A stretch of DNA of 64,000 nucleotides from Oscillospiraceae bacterium (GTDB lineage: Bacteria; Bacillota; Clostridia; Oscillospirales; Ruminococcaceae): positions 124,001 to 188,000 of the forward strand of contig CAADVD010000016.1 of the NCBI GenBank assembly GCA_900752435.1, given 5' to 3'. The translations under genes and the position numbers were made by a program. Of this stretch, positions 33,477 to 41,924 are shown one piece after another; within the stretch, counting starts at the first letter, position 1; each line of letters starts with the position of its first letter. The notes under the pieces were generated by a model. That model did no database searches and was not told the origin of the DNA. It was given only the letters and a program-made list of their open reading frames with translations.

Positions 33477-33686
33477 TCAAAATTCTCGGAATGACTCCAA
33501 AAACTTTTCAAAAATTTCGCAATTAACTAAAGCAATACCATCAATCTTATAGACAGCCTTTGCCTCCTTTGCGAGTTCCTGAAACTTTGTCAGTCCAAGG
33601 CTGTATTTCTCCGCTCCTTCTTTGTAGCGCACAAACTTTTTTGCATACTGCTTCGTCTGCTCTACATCTTTCCTTTTGTAGCCCAT
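33477..33686 (-). CDS. DUF6462-like excisionase/integrase accessory protein
   Basis: A 69-residue basic protein: MGYKRKDVEQTKQYAKKFVR, YSLGLTKFQELAKEAKAVYK, IDGIALVNCEIFEKFLESF. The KYSLGLTKFQELAKEA segment resembles an MerR-like/excisionase helix-turn-helix, and ALVN...FEKFLESF is a typical ending for DUF6462 proteins beside Firmicutes integrases. The likely role is directing excision. AAGGAGG precedes the start. It sits just upstream of the integrase promoter, as xis does in Tn916-type elements. Confidence 0.72.
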   Translation of the reverse strand: MGYKRKDVEQTKQYAKKFVRYKEGAEKYSLGLTKFQELAKEAKAVYKIDGIALVNCEIFEKFLESFREF

Positions 33687-34027
33687 AATCAGCCTCCTTA
33701 CTATAAAAAATAATTTATTTCAAAATAACCGCCTCCTTCTCCGTCTGTGGCTGCAGATCCATAGATATCTCATCTCCCCGCCTGCCTTATGGCCGGGCCG
33801 CGAATTACGGAAGTATCATTATCCCCGGCCGGATCATTGCGTTATACGGGTGCCGCCCGTATATCAGTGCTCATGGTTTTGCTCGCCACACAAACGGATA
33901 GCCGCTTCTCGGTTCGGGAACGTAGAGTTGGAAGCTATGAAGTTGTCAAGGTGCCATGGCATGGGGATGCCTTTACCTATAAAAAGCCTCATCATCTCTC
34001 AAATCTCGAACAGAATTTATAAAAACA
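33687..34027. other. GC-rich control region without genes
   Basis: No convincing gene is seen. A perfect small hairpin ATACGGG-TGCCG-CCCGTAT lies at 33844-33862. A 15-codon frame (MDLQPQTEKEAVILK) with a weak start ends near 33718. The stretch is richer in G+C than its neighbours and separates the excisionase-like gene from the sigma/HTH genes, where Tn916 relatives carry control signals. Confidence 0.4.
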
Positions 34028-34060
34028 TGAAAACGGCCTCAGAAAAACCTGAGACCGTCT
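34028..34060 (-). terminator. Terminator after the HTH/sigma genes
   Basis: ACGGCCTCAG (34033-34042) pairs with CTGAGACCGT (34049-34058), and TTTTC follows on the minus strand. Confidence 0.8.
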
Positions 34061-34064
34061 TCGC

Positions 34065-34256
34065 CTAAATGACAAATTTTGAAATATTGAGCGCGATATG
34101 TATCAATAGATACTGTCTTAAATCTTCATCTATCTGACCGTCAATTTTACTATGTTTATCAATTAACGGTGCATACAGCAAAAATAGTTGCTCCAGAGCC
34201 TCATGACTGCCGGAAACTGCCGCCTGAAGCATCTTTTCAAATTCTATGCGATTCAA
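34065..34256 (-). CDS. HTH-domain protein, Tn916 Orf8-like
   Basis: A 63-residue protein: MNRIEFEKMLQAAVSGSHEA, LEQLFLLYAPLIDKHSKIDG, QIDEDLRQYLLIHIALNISKF. This matches the small helix-turn-helix (HTH_16) proteins paired with the sigma-like Orf7 of Tn916. The start overlaps the sigma gene's stop by 4 bases (ATGA), so the two are translationally coupled. The pair probably controls the element's transfer or excision genes. Confidence 0.82.
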   Translation of the reverse strand: MNRIEFEKMLQAAVSGSHEALEQLFLLYAPLIDKHSKIDGQIDEDLRQYLLIHIALNISKFVI

Positions 34257-34663
34257 AATTTATCACCGTCCTTTGTCAATGCTATGCGCAGCTTCTTCAA
34301 TGCCTGATAACGCTGGTCGTAAACATGCTGCGGAGAACAATTTAATAGCCGGGCAATTTCCTCCGGTTTTCGCTCCTCCACAAACAGCATTGTCAGTATC
34401 TCCTGCCGTTTTATTGGCAGTTTTGCAAACGCCTCTGCCAACCGTTCCTCTTCAAAATCAAAAGCAGATCCTGATATTCCACAATGTGAGGTTTGTTCAA
34501 GAACAGATAAAGCGCTCTCTGGTAATTCCTCAATTGAAACTGTATCTACCTTGGGTTTCTCCCGTTCCAAATATTTGAGTCTGGCACGGTAAACTGTAGT
34601 TTCCAGCCAAACTGTAAATCTGGCTCGCAGCTCGTCACGTTCAGACTTCTGCTGGTGGTTCAT
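34253..34663 (-). CDS. Sigma-70-like regulator, Tn916 Orf7-like
   Basis: A 136-residue protein with a C-terminal sigma-4 domain: RLAEAFAKLPIKRQEILTML, then FVEERKPEEIARLLNCSPQHV and YDQRYQALKKLRIAL. The N-terminal part (VWLETTVYRARLKYLEREKP) is the spacer seen in Tn916-type Orf7. It lacks a full sigma-2 region, so it may work as a partial sigma or anti-terminator. AAGGAGG precedes the ATG. It is coupled to the Orf8-like gene. Confidence 0.87.
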   Translation of the reverse strand: MNHQQKSERDELRARFTVWLETTVYRARLKYLEREKPKVDTVSIEELPESALSVLEQTSHCGISGSAFDFEEERLAEAFAKLPIKRQEILTMLFVEERKPEEIARLLNCSPQHVYDQRYQALKKLRIALTKDGDKF

Positions 34664-34701
34664 CTTTGTACCTCCTTACGGGGCACACCACCAGGGCAAA
34701 A

Positions 34702-34726
34702 GTCAAGGCACGCCGTGATGGCGTGC
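34702..34726 (-). terminator. Hairpin in the sigma-gene leader
   Basis: AAGGCACGCC pairs with GGCGTGCCTT across five bases. On the minus strand GACTTTTG follows, so it may attenuate transcription into the sigma gene. Confidence 0.65.
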
Positions 34727-34804
34727 CTTAATTTTCTCGACTTGTTACCTTTTTGCAGCTGTCAATGGTTTAATCCAATGGGACCACCTCCTTGTATTCA
34801 GATA

Positions 34805-34845
34805 ACAAAAAACGACCATACTGCACTTTCGTGTAGCATAGCCGT
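34805..34845 (-). terminator. GAAA-tetraloop terminator
   Basis: On the minus strand ACGGCTATGCT pairs throughout (with three G-T pairs) with AGTATGGTCGT. An inner CAC-GAAA-GTG hairpin caps it, and TTTTTTG follows. It separates the XRE gene from the sigma gene. Confidence 0.8.
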
Positions 34846-34886
34846 TCTATAAAGCGTAAACTTTTTTCTGTTTGGTTATATGCGCA

Positions 34887-35231
34887 TTATTCATCTGTTT
34901 GACTGAATTTTTCAATGGTATTCAAAAATTCAGCCAGACCTTCGCAAGCGTATACACGCTGCTTTACCGGATACTTCTCAATACGTTCCGCAATCTCTCG
35001 CAAATAGACCTTCTCAGGTTCTGAATAATACTCTTTGAGCAATTGATCTACTGTTACTGAAAGAGCATTTGCAATCCGTACAATCATATCCAGACTTGGA
35101 ATCCCTCTCGCATTTTCTATTTGGCCGATATGGCTATTCCCGCAATCACAGATCTCCGCCAAATCTTCCTGGCGCATTCCGCGCATTTGTCGGTACTTCC
35201 GAATATTCTTGCCTAAAATAACATAGTCCAT
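34887..35231 (-). CDS. XRE-family repressor
   Basis: A 114-residue protein. The HTH reads LGKNIRKYRQMRGMRQEDLA, then EICDCGNSHIGQIENARGIP and SLDMIVRIANALSVTVDQLL. A short C-terminal helical tail follows. It resembles the immunity-type repressors of Tn916/ICEs and prophages. The promoter upstream is framed by a perfect 10-bp inverted repeat, fitting autorepression. It lies between the partition genes and the sigma/HTH genes. Confidence 0.9.
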   Translation of the reverse strand: MDYVILGKNIRKYRQMRGMRQEDLAEICDCGNSHIGQIENARGIPSLDMIVRIANALSVTVDQLLKEYYSEPEKVYLREIAERIEKYPVKQRVYACEGLAEFLNTIEKFSQTDE

Positions 35232-35290
35232 GGTTTTACATTCTCCTTACATTTCTATTTTATATAATCTGACAATGGAATTGAAGAACT

Positions 35291-35327
35291 TGATATTCCA
35301 ATATACGCACTATAAGTGGAATATCAA
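35291..35327 (-). promoter_or_regulatory. XRE promoter within an inverted repeat
   Basis: TGATATTCCA (35291-35300) and TGGAATATCA (35317-35326) are perfect inverted arms 16 bases apart. A minus-strand promoter, TTGATA (35322-35327), 16-base spacer, TATATT (35300-35305), overlaps both arms. Confidence 0.7.
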
Positions 35328-35400
35328 CTCATTTACATGGACTTTTTTAATTTTCAAGCGTTAAAAAGCCATTGTTGAACCTATTAAATGCACTGTCGGT

Positions 35401-35763
35401 CTATGAAAACATATCCAGGTTGTCCAACATCTGTGCAATGTCTGCCTCCAGAGTATCTGTCTTACTCTCCTCTGAAAAAGCCATCTGGGGTTCGTCACGG
35501 CGAACCGCTGCAAGTCTTTCCTCAACAATGCGCCGTATGATTTCCTCAATTCCATCTCGATTATAGCCAGGTGTTAGCTTGACTTCTATTTTACAATGTG
35601 CATCCTGTAAATTCGGGTTAGAATCAAGATAATCATTCAAGGCTGCAACAACAACCGCACTTTTCCTGTTTCCCAGCCTTTCGAGCAACTCTCCAGCCCT
35701 TACCTGTTCCTCTGAATCTGCGCTAAATTGAAGCGAGAAGCGGTATTTTCCATCCTTTTTCAT
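35401..35763 (-). CDS. ParR/StbB-like partition adaptor (putative)
   Basis: A 120-residue protein. The N-terminal KYRFSLQFSADSEEQVRAGELLERLG...KSAVVVAALNDYL has a ribbon-helix-helix pattern; the C-terminal half is acidic and helical (VRRDEPQMAFSEESKTD, LEADIAQMLDNLDMF). This fits the adaptors that link a ParM filament to the centromere. The ATG at 35763 has GGAGGG upstream. It lies 19 bases downstream of the ParM-like gene, the usual order. The sequence identity call is weak; context carries most weight. Confidence 0.65.
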   Translation of the reverse strand: MKKDGKYRFSLQFSADSEEQVRAGELLERLGNRKSAVVVAALNDYLDSNPNLQDAHCKIEVKLTPGYNRDGIEEIIRRIVEERLAAVRRDEPQMAFSEESKTDTLEADIAQMLDNLDMFS

Positions 35764-35782
35764 TATATTGTCCCTCCGTCCC

Positions 35783-36703
35783 TTATCCAAGTGGACGAAG
35801 AGAAAGCGTTTTCCTGCCCAACATTTCATATCCCAGCGCATTCGCATTCGGAGATTCCACAAAATCCGCCTTTGCTACCAGAGGCGAATTTATCAGGAAA
35901 GGCCTTAAAAGTATACTTCCCCCTCCGATAAAAACTGCCGGATTAGAACGCAAATCCACTTGCAATTCTCTAAGCTGGTTCAGAATATCCTGTGCATGTA
36001 ACTTCGTCGCTTCACGAATTGTCTCCTTGACATCCTCCGGCAGAATGGTATTCTCGCACTGAAGCACTGCACTAATATGCTCATCTTCGATACGCATATC
36101 ATGAAGCGCACCAACCTTTCGTATGATTTCATTGTTCATAGTAATAATACCAGTTTCCAGGCTCCGGCAAAACTGCAAATCTGGTTTTCCATTCTTCAAG
36201 AGCAGCACATCGGTGGTATAACCACCAATATCAACGATAAACATACGAACCGTATGAACCACCAGACTGCTCTGGGGAATAACAGCGGCATATGCCTGCG
36301 GGAACACCATAACACGGTCTATCTTAATGCTGTATGGCCTGTCACCATAAACAAATTTGATAATTCCGTCTCTTTTGAAATAATTGGCGAATCTGTCTTT
36401 TAAAGCACCAAAATGCTCAGGTGGTAGTCCAACAGCCAGCTGAACCTGTTCGACCGGCGTATAATTGCCTCCATTCTCCAGCTCTTTGGCGATTGCAAAT
36501 AATGTCAGGATGAAATAACGGTCATCCTGGGTTTTGTCCCTCATATAACTCAGACGGCGTCCACTCAAAGTCCAGTATTTTCCTCCATACTCCAAAATCT
36601 CATCTGTCATGGGCGGCTTAACCGTGTGCTCAGAAAGCCCGGAAATGAAAGAATGGTTTGTAGTCTTAATGGCGTAGTTGCCGTGGTCGATTGCGATTAA
36701 CAT
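35783..36703 (-). CDS. ParM-like actin-fold plasmid segregation protein
   Basis: A 306-residue actin/ASKHA ATPase. LIAIDHGNYAIKTTNHSF is phosphate-1, FIVDIGGYTTDVLLLKNG is phosphate-2, and NPAVFIGGGSILLRP is the adenosine motif. The ATG at 36703 has AGGAGG 7 bases upstream. With the RHH-like gene behind it, it forms a type II partition cassette, which implies that the element can exist as a circular replicating form. A promoter lies at 36742. Confidence 0.9.
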   Translation of the reverse strand: MLIAIDHGNYAIKTTNHSFISGLSEHTVKPPMTDEILEYGGKYWTLSGRRLSYMRDKTQDDRYFILTLFAIAKELENGGNYTPVEQVQLAVGLPPEHFGALKDRFANYFKRDGIIKFVYGDRPYSIKIDRVMVFPQAYAAVIPQSSLVVHTVRMFIVDIGGYTTDVLLLKNGKPDLQFCRSLETGIITMNNEIIRKVGALHDMRIEDEHISAVLQCENTILPEDVKETIREATKLHAQDILNQLRELQVDLRSNPAVFIGGGSILLRPFLINSPLVAKADFVESPNANALGYEMLGRKTLSLRPLG

Positions 36704-36741
36704 ATGTATACCTCCTGCAAAAATTATTCTTATATTTATCA

Positions 36742-36770
36742 TTACACGATTCGCCATGCGCATTTACAAC
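36742..36770 (-). promoter_or_regulatory. Promoter of the parMR-like genes
   Basis: -35 TTGTAA (36765-36770), 17-base spacer, -10 TGTAAT (36742-36747). The centromere-like region, if present, would be expected here. Confidence 0.55.
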
Positions 36771-36801
36771 TTTTATACGCATTCGATTCAAAAAACGCGC
36801 G

Positions 36802-36832
36802 AAAAAAGGGTGAAGCATTTTTGCTCCACCCC
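36802..36832 (-). terminator. Terminator after the primase gene
   Basis: On the minus strand GGGTGGAGCA pairs with TGCTTCACCC across AAAA, and TTTTTTC follows. Confidence 0.85.
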
Positions 36833-36836
36833 AGTT

Positions 36837-37895
36837 TTAATGCCTCTTTTGAAAACAATATTCCCAGATATAATCATCCAGTCCCTTATAGCGTGGATCC
36901 CACAGGTAAGTACCGAACTGAAATCCCATATTGCCAAGAAGACTGAGAAGATTGTTGTAACCGTTTTGTACATGGTAGTTGGTCGCAAAATCCATATCAA
37001 AAGCAGTCTTAATCTCTGCAACCCCTTCTGCACGTAAATCGCTAAGGGTTGTTTCAAGCTGTGTCAGAGAATTAACACCAGGAACCGCCAGCACTGTCAG
37101 ACCAGTCAGTGCATGAATCACGTCAGCTTTCATAGGACCTTCTGTCAGCACCAGCATAGGCCTAACCGGGCCTGCAAGATGTGTCCACCCTTCTGCAGGG
37201 CAACCATCCGGTCGCTCCGTACTGGATACCCAGCGAAATTTTCTCTTTTTCACTTTATCTCTGCGTATCTGAAGTCCCTGAATCCTTCCTTGCCGATCCC
37301 TCATTGGAATTAAGATACCGCGCTCTTCATGAATAAAAGTCCATGTACCGCTTTCATTCCTATAAAAACCAGGAACCCCAGCTAAGTACATCCCTTCAGA
37401 TTGAAGTTTATCGGCAATCGCTGTCATACCGACCACAGGTGTTGTTCTATATCCAAGCCGAATAATATCATCCTCCGTCAGCCCTCTGCCAAGCAGGTTC
37501 TCTTTATGGTCTGCCGCCAGCGTCAGCTTATCAAGTAGCGCACTGTATGTGGCATGACGGGTATCAACATCCGTTATTGGGCATTCAGGCTTTGCCTGCG
37601 GCTGTATCCTCTTTTGGGGTTTAGGCCGGTGATCAGGCATTCCCAGTTTCTCAACCAGAGCTTTTCGCACTTTGTCACGCGGAACTCCGGTATATAAGGA
37701 ATACAGATCAAATATACCACCATATATTCCGCACCGCGGACAGCGATACACTTCTTTTTTCAAATTGATGTTCAAATGCTTTTTCCGTGGGTTTTCGTCA
37801 CAGCAGGGACACTGCACATAATAGGAGCTTCTTCCAGACGGCGGCATCGGGATTCCCAGCAACGAAACAACATCGCTCATATGAAATATTTCCAT
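36837..37895 (-). CDS. CHC2 zinc-finger/TOPRIM primase
   Basis: A 352-residue DnaG-like primase. The zinc finger reads YYVQCPCCDENPRKKHLNIN and VYRCPRCGIYGGIFDLY, giving four zinc-binding cysteines. The TOPRIM core is MLVLTEGPMKADVIHAL with the acidic residue in KTAFDMDF. No helicase domain is fused. GGAGG precedes the ATG. It supports autonomous replication of the element together with the SSB and ParM genes. Confidence 0.9.
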   Translation of the reverse strand: MEIFHMSDVVSLLGIPMPPSGRSSYYVQCPCCDENPRKKHLNINLKKEVYRCPRCGIYGGIFDLYSLYTGVPRDKVRKALVEKLGMPDHRPKPQKRIQPQAKPECPITDVDTRHATYSALLDKLTLAADHKENLLGRGLTEDDIIRLGYRTTPVVGMTAIADKLQSEGMYLAGVPGFYRNESGTWTFIHEERGILIPMRDRQGRIQGLQIRRDKVKKRKFRWVSSTERPDGCPAEGWTHLAGPVRPMLVLTEGPMKADVIHALTGLTVLAVPGVNSLTQLETTLSDLRAEGVAEIKTAFDMDFATNYHVQNGYNNLLSLLGNMGFQFGTYLWDPRYKGLDDYIWEYCFQKRH

Positions 37896-37921
37896 GCTGC
37901 CTCCTTTCCTTTTTCAAATTT

Positions 37922-37947
37922 GCGGGGAACAGCACGCTGTCCCCCGC
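37922..37947 (-). terminator. Hairpin between DUF4313 and primase genes
   Basis: GCGGGGGACAG pairs with CTGTTCCCCGC (one mismatch) on the minus strand. No T-run follows, so processing or stabilisation is as likely as termination. Confidence 0.55.
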
Positions 37948-37968
37948 TTCTTCTCATTGCTGTTTTCC

Positions 37969-38346
37969 TTATAACCCACAGTTTTCCTTAAATGACGCAA
38001 CCCCTGTAGGATCGTATTCCGCCAGCTTTTCCAGATCAAATGCCACCGCCGCATATCTGCCGTATCCAGATTTCACGGTATATGGCATCACCTTTCCCAG
38101 CTTGTTCTCCCTGATAAACCTTAACAGGTCTTTGCTGATATCTCCGTTAATAAATGCTTCGTTATCCTCCAGATCATAGGCCGGTAGGTTGACCGTCATA
38201 TCTGCAAAGGGTTCCGGACCATCTTCTCCGTAATTGATCATACCGATGTGCAGCCGCCCGCCATAAGCATATTGATTGACATGCAGCGAGACCATTTCAT
38301 CTCCAAACTCCCATTTGAAACGAAGCTTTTTTGTTTTTTTACACAT
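37969..38346 (-). CDS. DUF4313-like protein
   Basis: A 125-residue protein: LHVNQYAYGGRLHIGMINYG, EPFADMTVNLPAYDLEDNEA, FINGDISKDLLRFIRENKLG. This fits DUF4313, a small alpha/beta family common on plasmids and ICEs of Firmicutes and Bacteroidetes. No biochemical role is known. AAAGGAGG precedes the ATG. It is cotranscribed with the recombination genes upstream and the primase downstream. Confidence 0.65.
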   Translation of the reverse strand: MCKKTKKLRFKWEFGDEMVSLHVNQYAYGGRLHIGMINYGEDGPEPFADMTVNLPAYDLEDNEAFINGDISKDLLRFIRENKLGKVMPYTVKSGYGRYAAVAFDLEKLAEYDPTGVASFKENCGL

Positions 38347-38417
38347 TTTTTGTCCTCCTTTTCGTCTTGTTCCCGGTTAGGGGATGACTGCATGAATCCC
38401 CTGGTCTTTAGCGCCTG

Positions 38418-39176
38418 TTATGCAATTGTCTGTTGAAGGGAAAATTCACAAATCAGCTTCGCGGCAGCTTTAATTTCCTCGCCGCCAGTGAATTTCGTTG
38501 CCACCCATTTAATTGCACCAGGATCCAGCGATAATACCTCGCCAAGCGTTTTCCCGCTGAATTTTGAGATTGGGCAAGGCACATTCATTGCCTGTGCCAG
38601 CTTTTCTTCTGGAGTCAGTTCCTTTTGCACCGGTTCATTTACAGTGTATTCCTCTTGTGCCGGTTCCGGTTTTGGTTCTGACACCTCGTGTTTTTCTGCT
38701 GATTCTGTTTGAGGTTGAGCGGCGGAGATTCCCAGCTCATCCACAGCAGAAGGCTCAAAATCTTCACCTGCCATAGAAAACTGAAGTCCAAAGCCTGCAT
38801 TTCGTAGAGCAATTCCAACAGCAGCAGTCTGTGCCCATTCCCGTGGTGAAACCGAAGGTTTCTCCTCACAATATCCTCTGGATGCCGTCGCTTCTGCCAG
38901 ATAACAGTCTGCTGCATCCTTATAGTTTGGATACACGCGGGCTGTTGCCACAAAGCAATCCTTTGCAGAATTCACCTGTACCGCAATGCGTCCTTCCGGA
39001 TATTTCAGACGGAACCACGCCATCTGAATCATGACCGGTAGGCGCTTACGCACCTCTCCGGTTCCCAAATCTGTATAATCCACAGCAAACGGCGTAGGAT
39101 CAAATCCATCCACCTGATGAATAGTTTCGATTTTGGCGAGCATTGCCGCCTTCTCATTCGAGTTATTCTGACTCAT
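38418..39176 (-). CDS. Putative recombination protein with ExoX-like C-terminal segment
   Basis: A 252-residue protein. The N-terminal 150 residues (VDGFDPTPFAVDYTDLGTGE, LPVMIQMAWFRLKYPEGRIA, REWAQTAAVGIALRNAGFGL) are not firmly recognised; the last motif is reminiscent of single-strand annealing proteins. A Glu/Pro-rich linker follows. The end (SKFSGKTLGEVLSLDPGAIK) resembles the ExoX-like C-terminal domain. The ATG at 39176 has AAGGAGG. Location between RecD2 and primase genes, and two genes from a YqaJ nuclease, supports a role in recombination; this is inference. Confidence 0.5.
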   Translation of the reverse strand: MSQNNSNEKAAMLAKIETIHQVDGFDPTPFAVDYTDLGTGEVRKRLPVMIQMAWFRLKYPEGRIAVQVNSAKDCFVATARVYPNYKDAADCYLAEATASRGYCEEKPSVSPREWAQTAAVGIALRNAGFGLQFSMAGEDFEPSAVDELGISAAQPQTESAEKHEVSEPKPEPAQEEYTVNEPVQKELTPEEKLAQAMNVPCPISKFSGKTLGEVLSLDPGAIKWVATKFTGGEEIKAAAKLICEFSLQQTIA

Positions 39177-39189
39177 TATTATAGCCTCC

Positions 39190-39633
39190 TTATAAATTGA
39201 TATATGTGTTCCGATACTGCATCCAAACCGGCAGAATCGTATGAACATATTGACTGATGCTTGTTTTGTACTGCTCCTGTGTCCCTGCCTTAAAGCTGGA
39301 AAACCGCTTTCTGCCGTCCTGTACAACACGCTCAAAAGAACTGAGTGCTGTTTCACGACGCTTCTGGCCTTCTGCATCGGCTTTTAATCCGAATCGTCTT
39401 TCATTTAAGGTAAAACGTACATACGCATCTACCATTTGAAAGTGATAGCCCATGACCTTTGTATCCATTGTGATTGGCGCGGACTTACAAAAAGACTGAA
39501 ATGTTTCCAAGACGCAAATGCGGTAATTCAGTTCCTGCATAATCAGCAAATCTTCCGGCGGAAGACTGTTCTCGGCAATCTGGGACCTGATAGAATTCTG
39601 TTTCTCAAGATATTGATCTAATATTGTAGCCAT
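39190..39633 (-). CDS. Hypothetical protein in the recombination operon
   Basis: A 147-residue mostly helical protein: MATILDQYLEKQNSIRSQIA, LPPEDLLIMQELNYRICVLE, FQSFCKSAPITMDTKVMGYH, SSFERVVQDGRKRFSSFKAG. It is not recognised. The ATG at 39633 has AAGGAG upstream; the RecD2 stop lies 15 bases before it. It sits between RecD2 and the annealing-protein candidate, so a role in DNA processing is possible. Confidence 0.6.
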   Translation of the reverse strand: MATILDQYLEKQNSIRSQIAENSLPPEDLLIMQELNYRICVLETFQSFCKSAPITMDTKVMGYHFQMVDAYVRFTLNERRFGLKADAEGQKRRETALSSFERVVQDGRKRFSSFKAGTQEQYKTSISQYVHTILPVWMQYRNTYINL

Positions 39634-39647
39634 AGCTGCTCCTTTCT

Positions 39648-41819
39648 TCAAGCAAGCCCCTGCAGCCGCTTAGCGAGGCAGGTGCCGCGTTTTTCTGTGT
39701 CAGTTCTTTTGATTGAAATACAAAGCGCCCTTTTTTCCCCGACAATGGTTACACGCTCTTTTCCTCGTGTAATTGCCGTATAGATAAGAGGCCTTGTCAG
39801 CATGATGGAATGGGCGCACTGCAGATTGATGATGACGGACTGGTACTCCGATCCCTGCGATTTATGGATAGTAGAGGCATAACCTAAATCCAACATATCC
39901 AATCCACTGGAATCGTACTCTTTCATGCGCCCGTCACCAAAGTCCACATGAACTGTAGTGTCATCGCCAATGCGGATAATTTTTCTGATATAGCCGATAT
40001 CGCCGTTATTGACATCATCATGGTTTTTGATCTGCATGACCTTATCCCCACACCGAAATTTTCGATTTCCGAAAACAACCTCCGGTTTCTGTGCATCCGG
40101 CGGGTTCACCTTCTCACGCAAGTGCTCATTCAGCGCATTGACTCCGGTTTCCGTCTTTTGCCGGTATGGCGTAAGCAGCGCCACGTTATCGACCCCATAT
40201 TTCTCAGTTTCCCGCAGATAGAGATCGACAATGAGTTTGGCAGAATCAGAGAGTCTGGGAGAATTGATAAACTGAAAGTCGTCCCCATACTCCAGACCCA
40301 CATTCCCATGGCGGATCAGCTTCGCATTTGTCGCGATGCGGCTTCCCGCATTCTGACGAAATACCTTGTCCAACCGCACAACTGGGATACATCCGCTGGC
40401 AATCATCTCACTGAGCACTGCGCCGGGCCCCACCGAGGGTAGCTGATCTGCATCGCCAATCAGCACCATCTGTGCGCCATATTTCACTGCATCAAACAGA
40501 TATCCGGCCAGATAAACATCCAGCATGGAAATCTCATCTACCACAATCAGATCTGCAGTAAGCGCTTCGGGTCCATCATAGTCTCCGTCCTCATCCGCCA
40601 TCAGCCCAAGGGCTTTATGAACGGTTGAAGCCGGAACCCCGGTTGCCTGCTCCATCCTCCTTGCTGCCCTACCCGTAGGAGCACAACAGCAGATTTCACT
40701 TTTGGGATTGTTTTTTTGATAAATATCTAAAATGGCACGTTGTATCAAAGTCTTTCCTGTTCCAGGTCCACCAGTGATAATGGAAAGTCCCTGCGTCAGA
40801 GCCATCTTTACCGCTTCGCGCTGCTCCGGTGCAAACTTCATTTTCAGCTTCTGCTCCTCTGCATCTATGGCGGCATCCAAATCCCCATAGCTGTGCATCT
40901 TCCGGTGCTTCATCTGCTGATGAATGGCGGAGGCAAGTTGTTCTTCCACATGTACAGTTTTTGCCCTATACACATTGCCCTGATACGACACCAACTGTCC
41001 GCTGAAAACCAGCCTTGCGGCGCGATTCGCCACCATTTCTGAAGTCAGTGCAGGCGTATCCAGAATTTTTAGACAAGCTTTCACAAACTCATGTTTCTCC
41101 ATACAGAGATGCCCTTTAGCTTCCGCATCCGCCAGCGTATACAGGAGTCCTTCATCCACACGCTCAGTCGATAGCTGGTCAAACCCCATGCTCATAGCAA
41201 TATGGTCTGCCGTCTTGAAGCCAATCCCGGCCATGTCGCAGAGCTGGTAGGGATGGTTTTTTACAATATCCATCGTCTTTTCCCCATACTCTTTGTATAG
41301 GCGTACCGCTCGGTTCGGCGTAATGCCATGCGGTGACAGAAATGCCACCACATCCCGGGCGCCACGATTAACCAGATAAGAATCATAGATTTTTTTCAGT
41401 TTTATCTCACTGATACCTGGTATGGCAAGAAGCCTTTCCGGTTCTTTATCCAGTACCTCCAGTGACTGCTGGCCAAAAACTGCGTAAATTTTCTCCGCTA
41501 TCTTGGGACCAATCCCTTTAATCTGCCCGGAAGAAAGATAGGCAATGATGCCTTCCTTCGTCGGTATTACCACTTCGTTGTAACTCTCCACTTCAAACTG
41601 GACGCCAAATTTGGGATTTTTACTCCAATGCCCAAGCATGTCGTAGCGCAGATTGCTTGATGTAGGTAAGCAATATCCCACTGCTTTCACCTGCGTAACC
41701 GTGTTCCCTGTGCTATCTTTGATCTTTTCACATGGATGGTAGAGTGCAATCATATAACTGCTGGCATCAACAGCCGTAATACTCTGTGGATATATGAGCC
41801 TATCAAATTCACATAGCAA
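39648..41819 (-). CDS. recD2: RecD2-like SF1B helicase
   Basis: A 723-residue ATP-dependent 5'-3' helicase. The N-terminal region has HhH-like repeats (IKGIGPKIAEKIYAVFGQQS; LLAIPGISEIKLKKIYDSYL). Walker A is SIITGGPGTGKTLIQR; motif II is LIVVDEISMLDVYLAGYL; the final motif is YASTIHKSQGSEYQSVIINL. The TTG start at 41819 has AAAGGAG 8 bases upstream. Size and motifs match RecD2, here element-encoded, beside a YqaJ nuclease and an annealing-protein candidate. Confidence 0.93.
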   Translation of the reverse strand: MLCEFDRLIYPQSITAVDASSYMIALYHPCEKIKDSTGNTVTQVKAVGYCLPTSSNLRYDMLGHWSKNPKFGVQFEVESYNEVVIPTKEGIIAYLSSGQIKGIGPKIAEKIYAVFGQQSLEVLDKEPERLLAIPGISEIKLKKIYDSYLVNRGARDVVAFLSPHGITPNRAVRLYKEYGEKTMDIVKNHPYQLCDMAGIGFKTADHIAMSMGFDQLSTERVDEGLLYTLADAEAKGHLCMEKHEFVKACLKILDTPALTSEMVANRAARLVFSGQLVSYQGNVYRAKTVHVEEQLASAIHQQMKHRKMHSYGDLDAAIDAEEQKLKMKFAPEQREAVKMALTQGLSIITGGPGTGKTLIQRAILDIYQKNNPKSEICCCAPTGRAARRMEQATGVPASTVHKALGLMADEDGDYDGPEALTADLIVVDEISMLDVYLAGYLFDAVKYGAQMVLIGDADQLPSVGPGAVLSEMIASGCIPVVRLDKVFRQNAGSRIATNAKLIRHGNVGLEYGDDFQFINSPRLSDSAKLIVDLYLRETEKYGVDNVALLTPYRQKTETGVNALNEHLREKVNPPDAQKPEVVFGNRKFRCGDKVMQIKNHDDVNNGDIGYIRKIIRIGDDTTVHVDFGDGRMKEYDSSGLDMLDLGYASTIHKSQGSEYQSVIINLQCAHSIMLTRPLIYTAITRGKERVTIVGEKRALCISIKRTDTEKRGTCLAKRLQGLA

Positions 41820-41856
41820 AATTTTTACTCCTTTCTCTGAGTCGTGTTATAGATAC

Positions 41857-41900
41857 AAAAAACTCCCGAATCGTATCCAAAGATACAACGGGAGTTTTTT
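41857..41900 (-). terminator. Strong terminator between DUF4406 and recD2
   Basis: AAAAAACTCCCG pairs with CGGGAGTTTTTT (41857-41868 with 41889-41900), with an inner GATAC/GTATC helix. It works on both strands and may limit expression of recD2 and the genes behind it. Confidence 0.85.
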
Positions 41901-41924
41901 GTGAAGCTGCAGCCAGTTGGTCTT

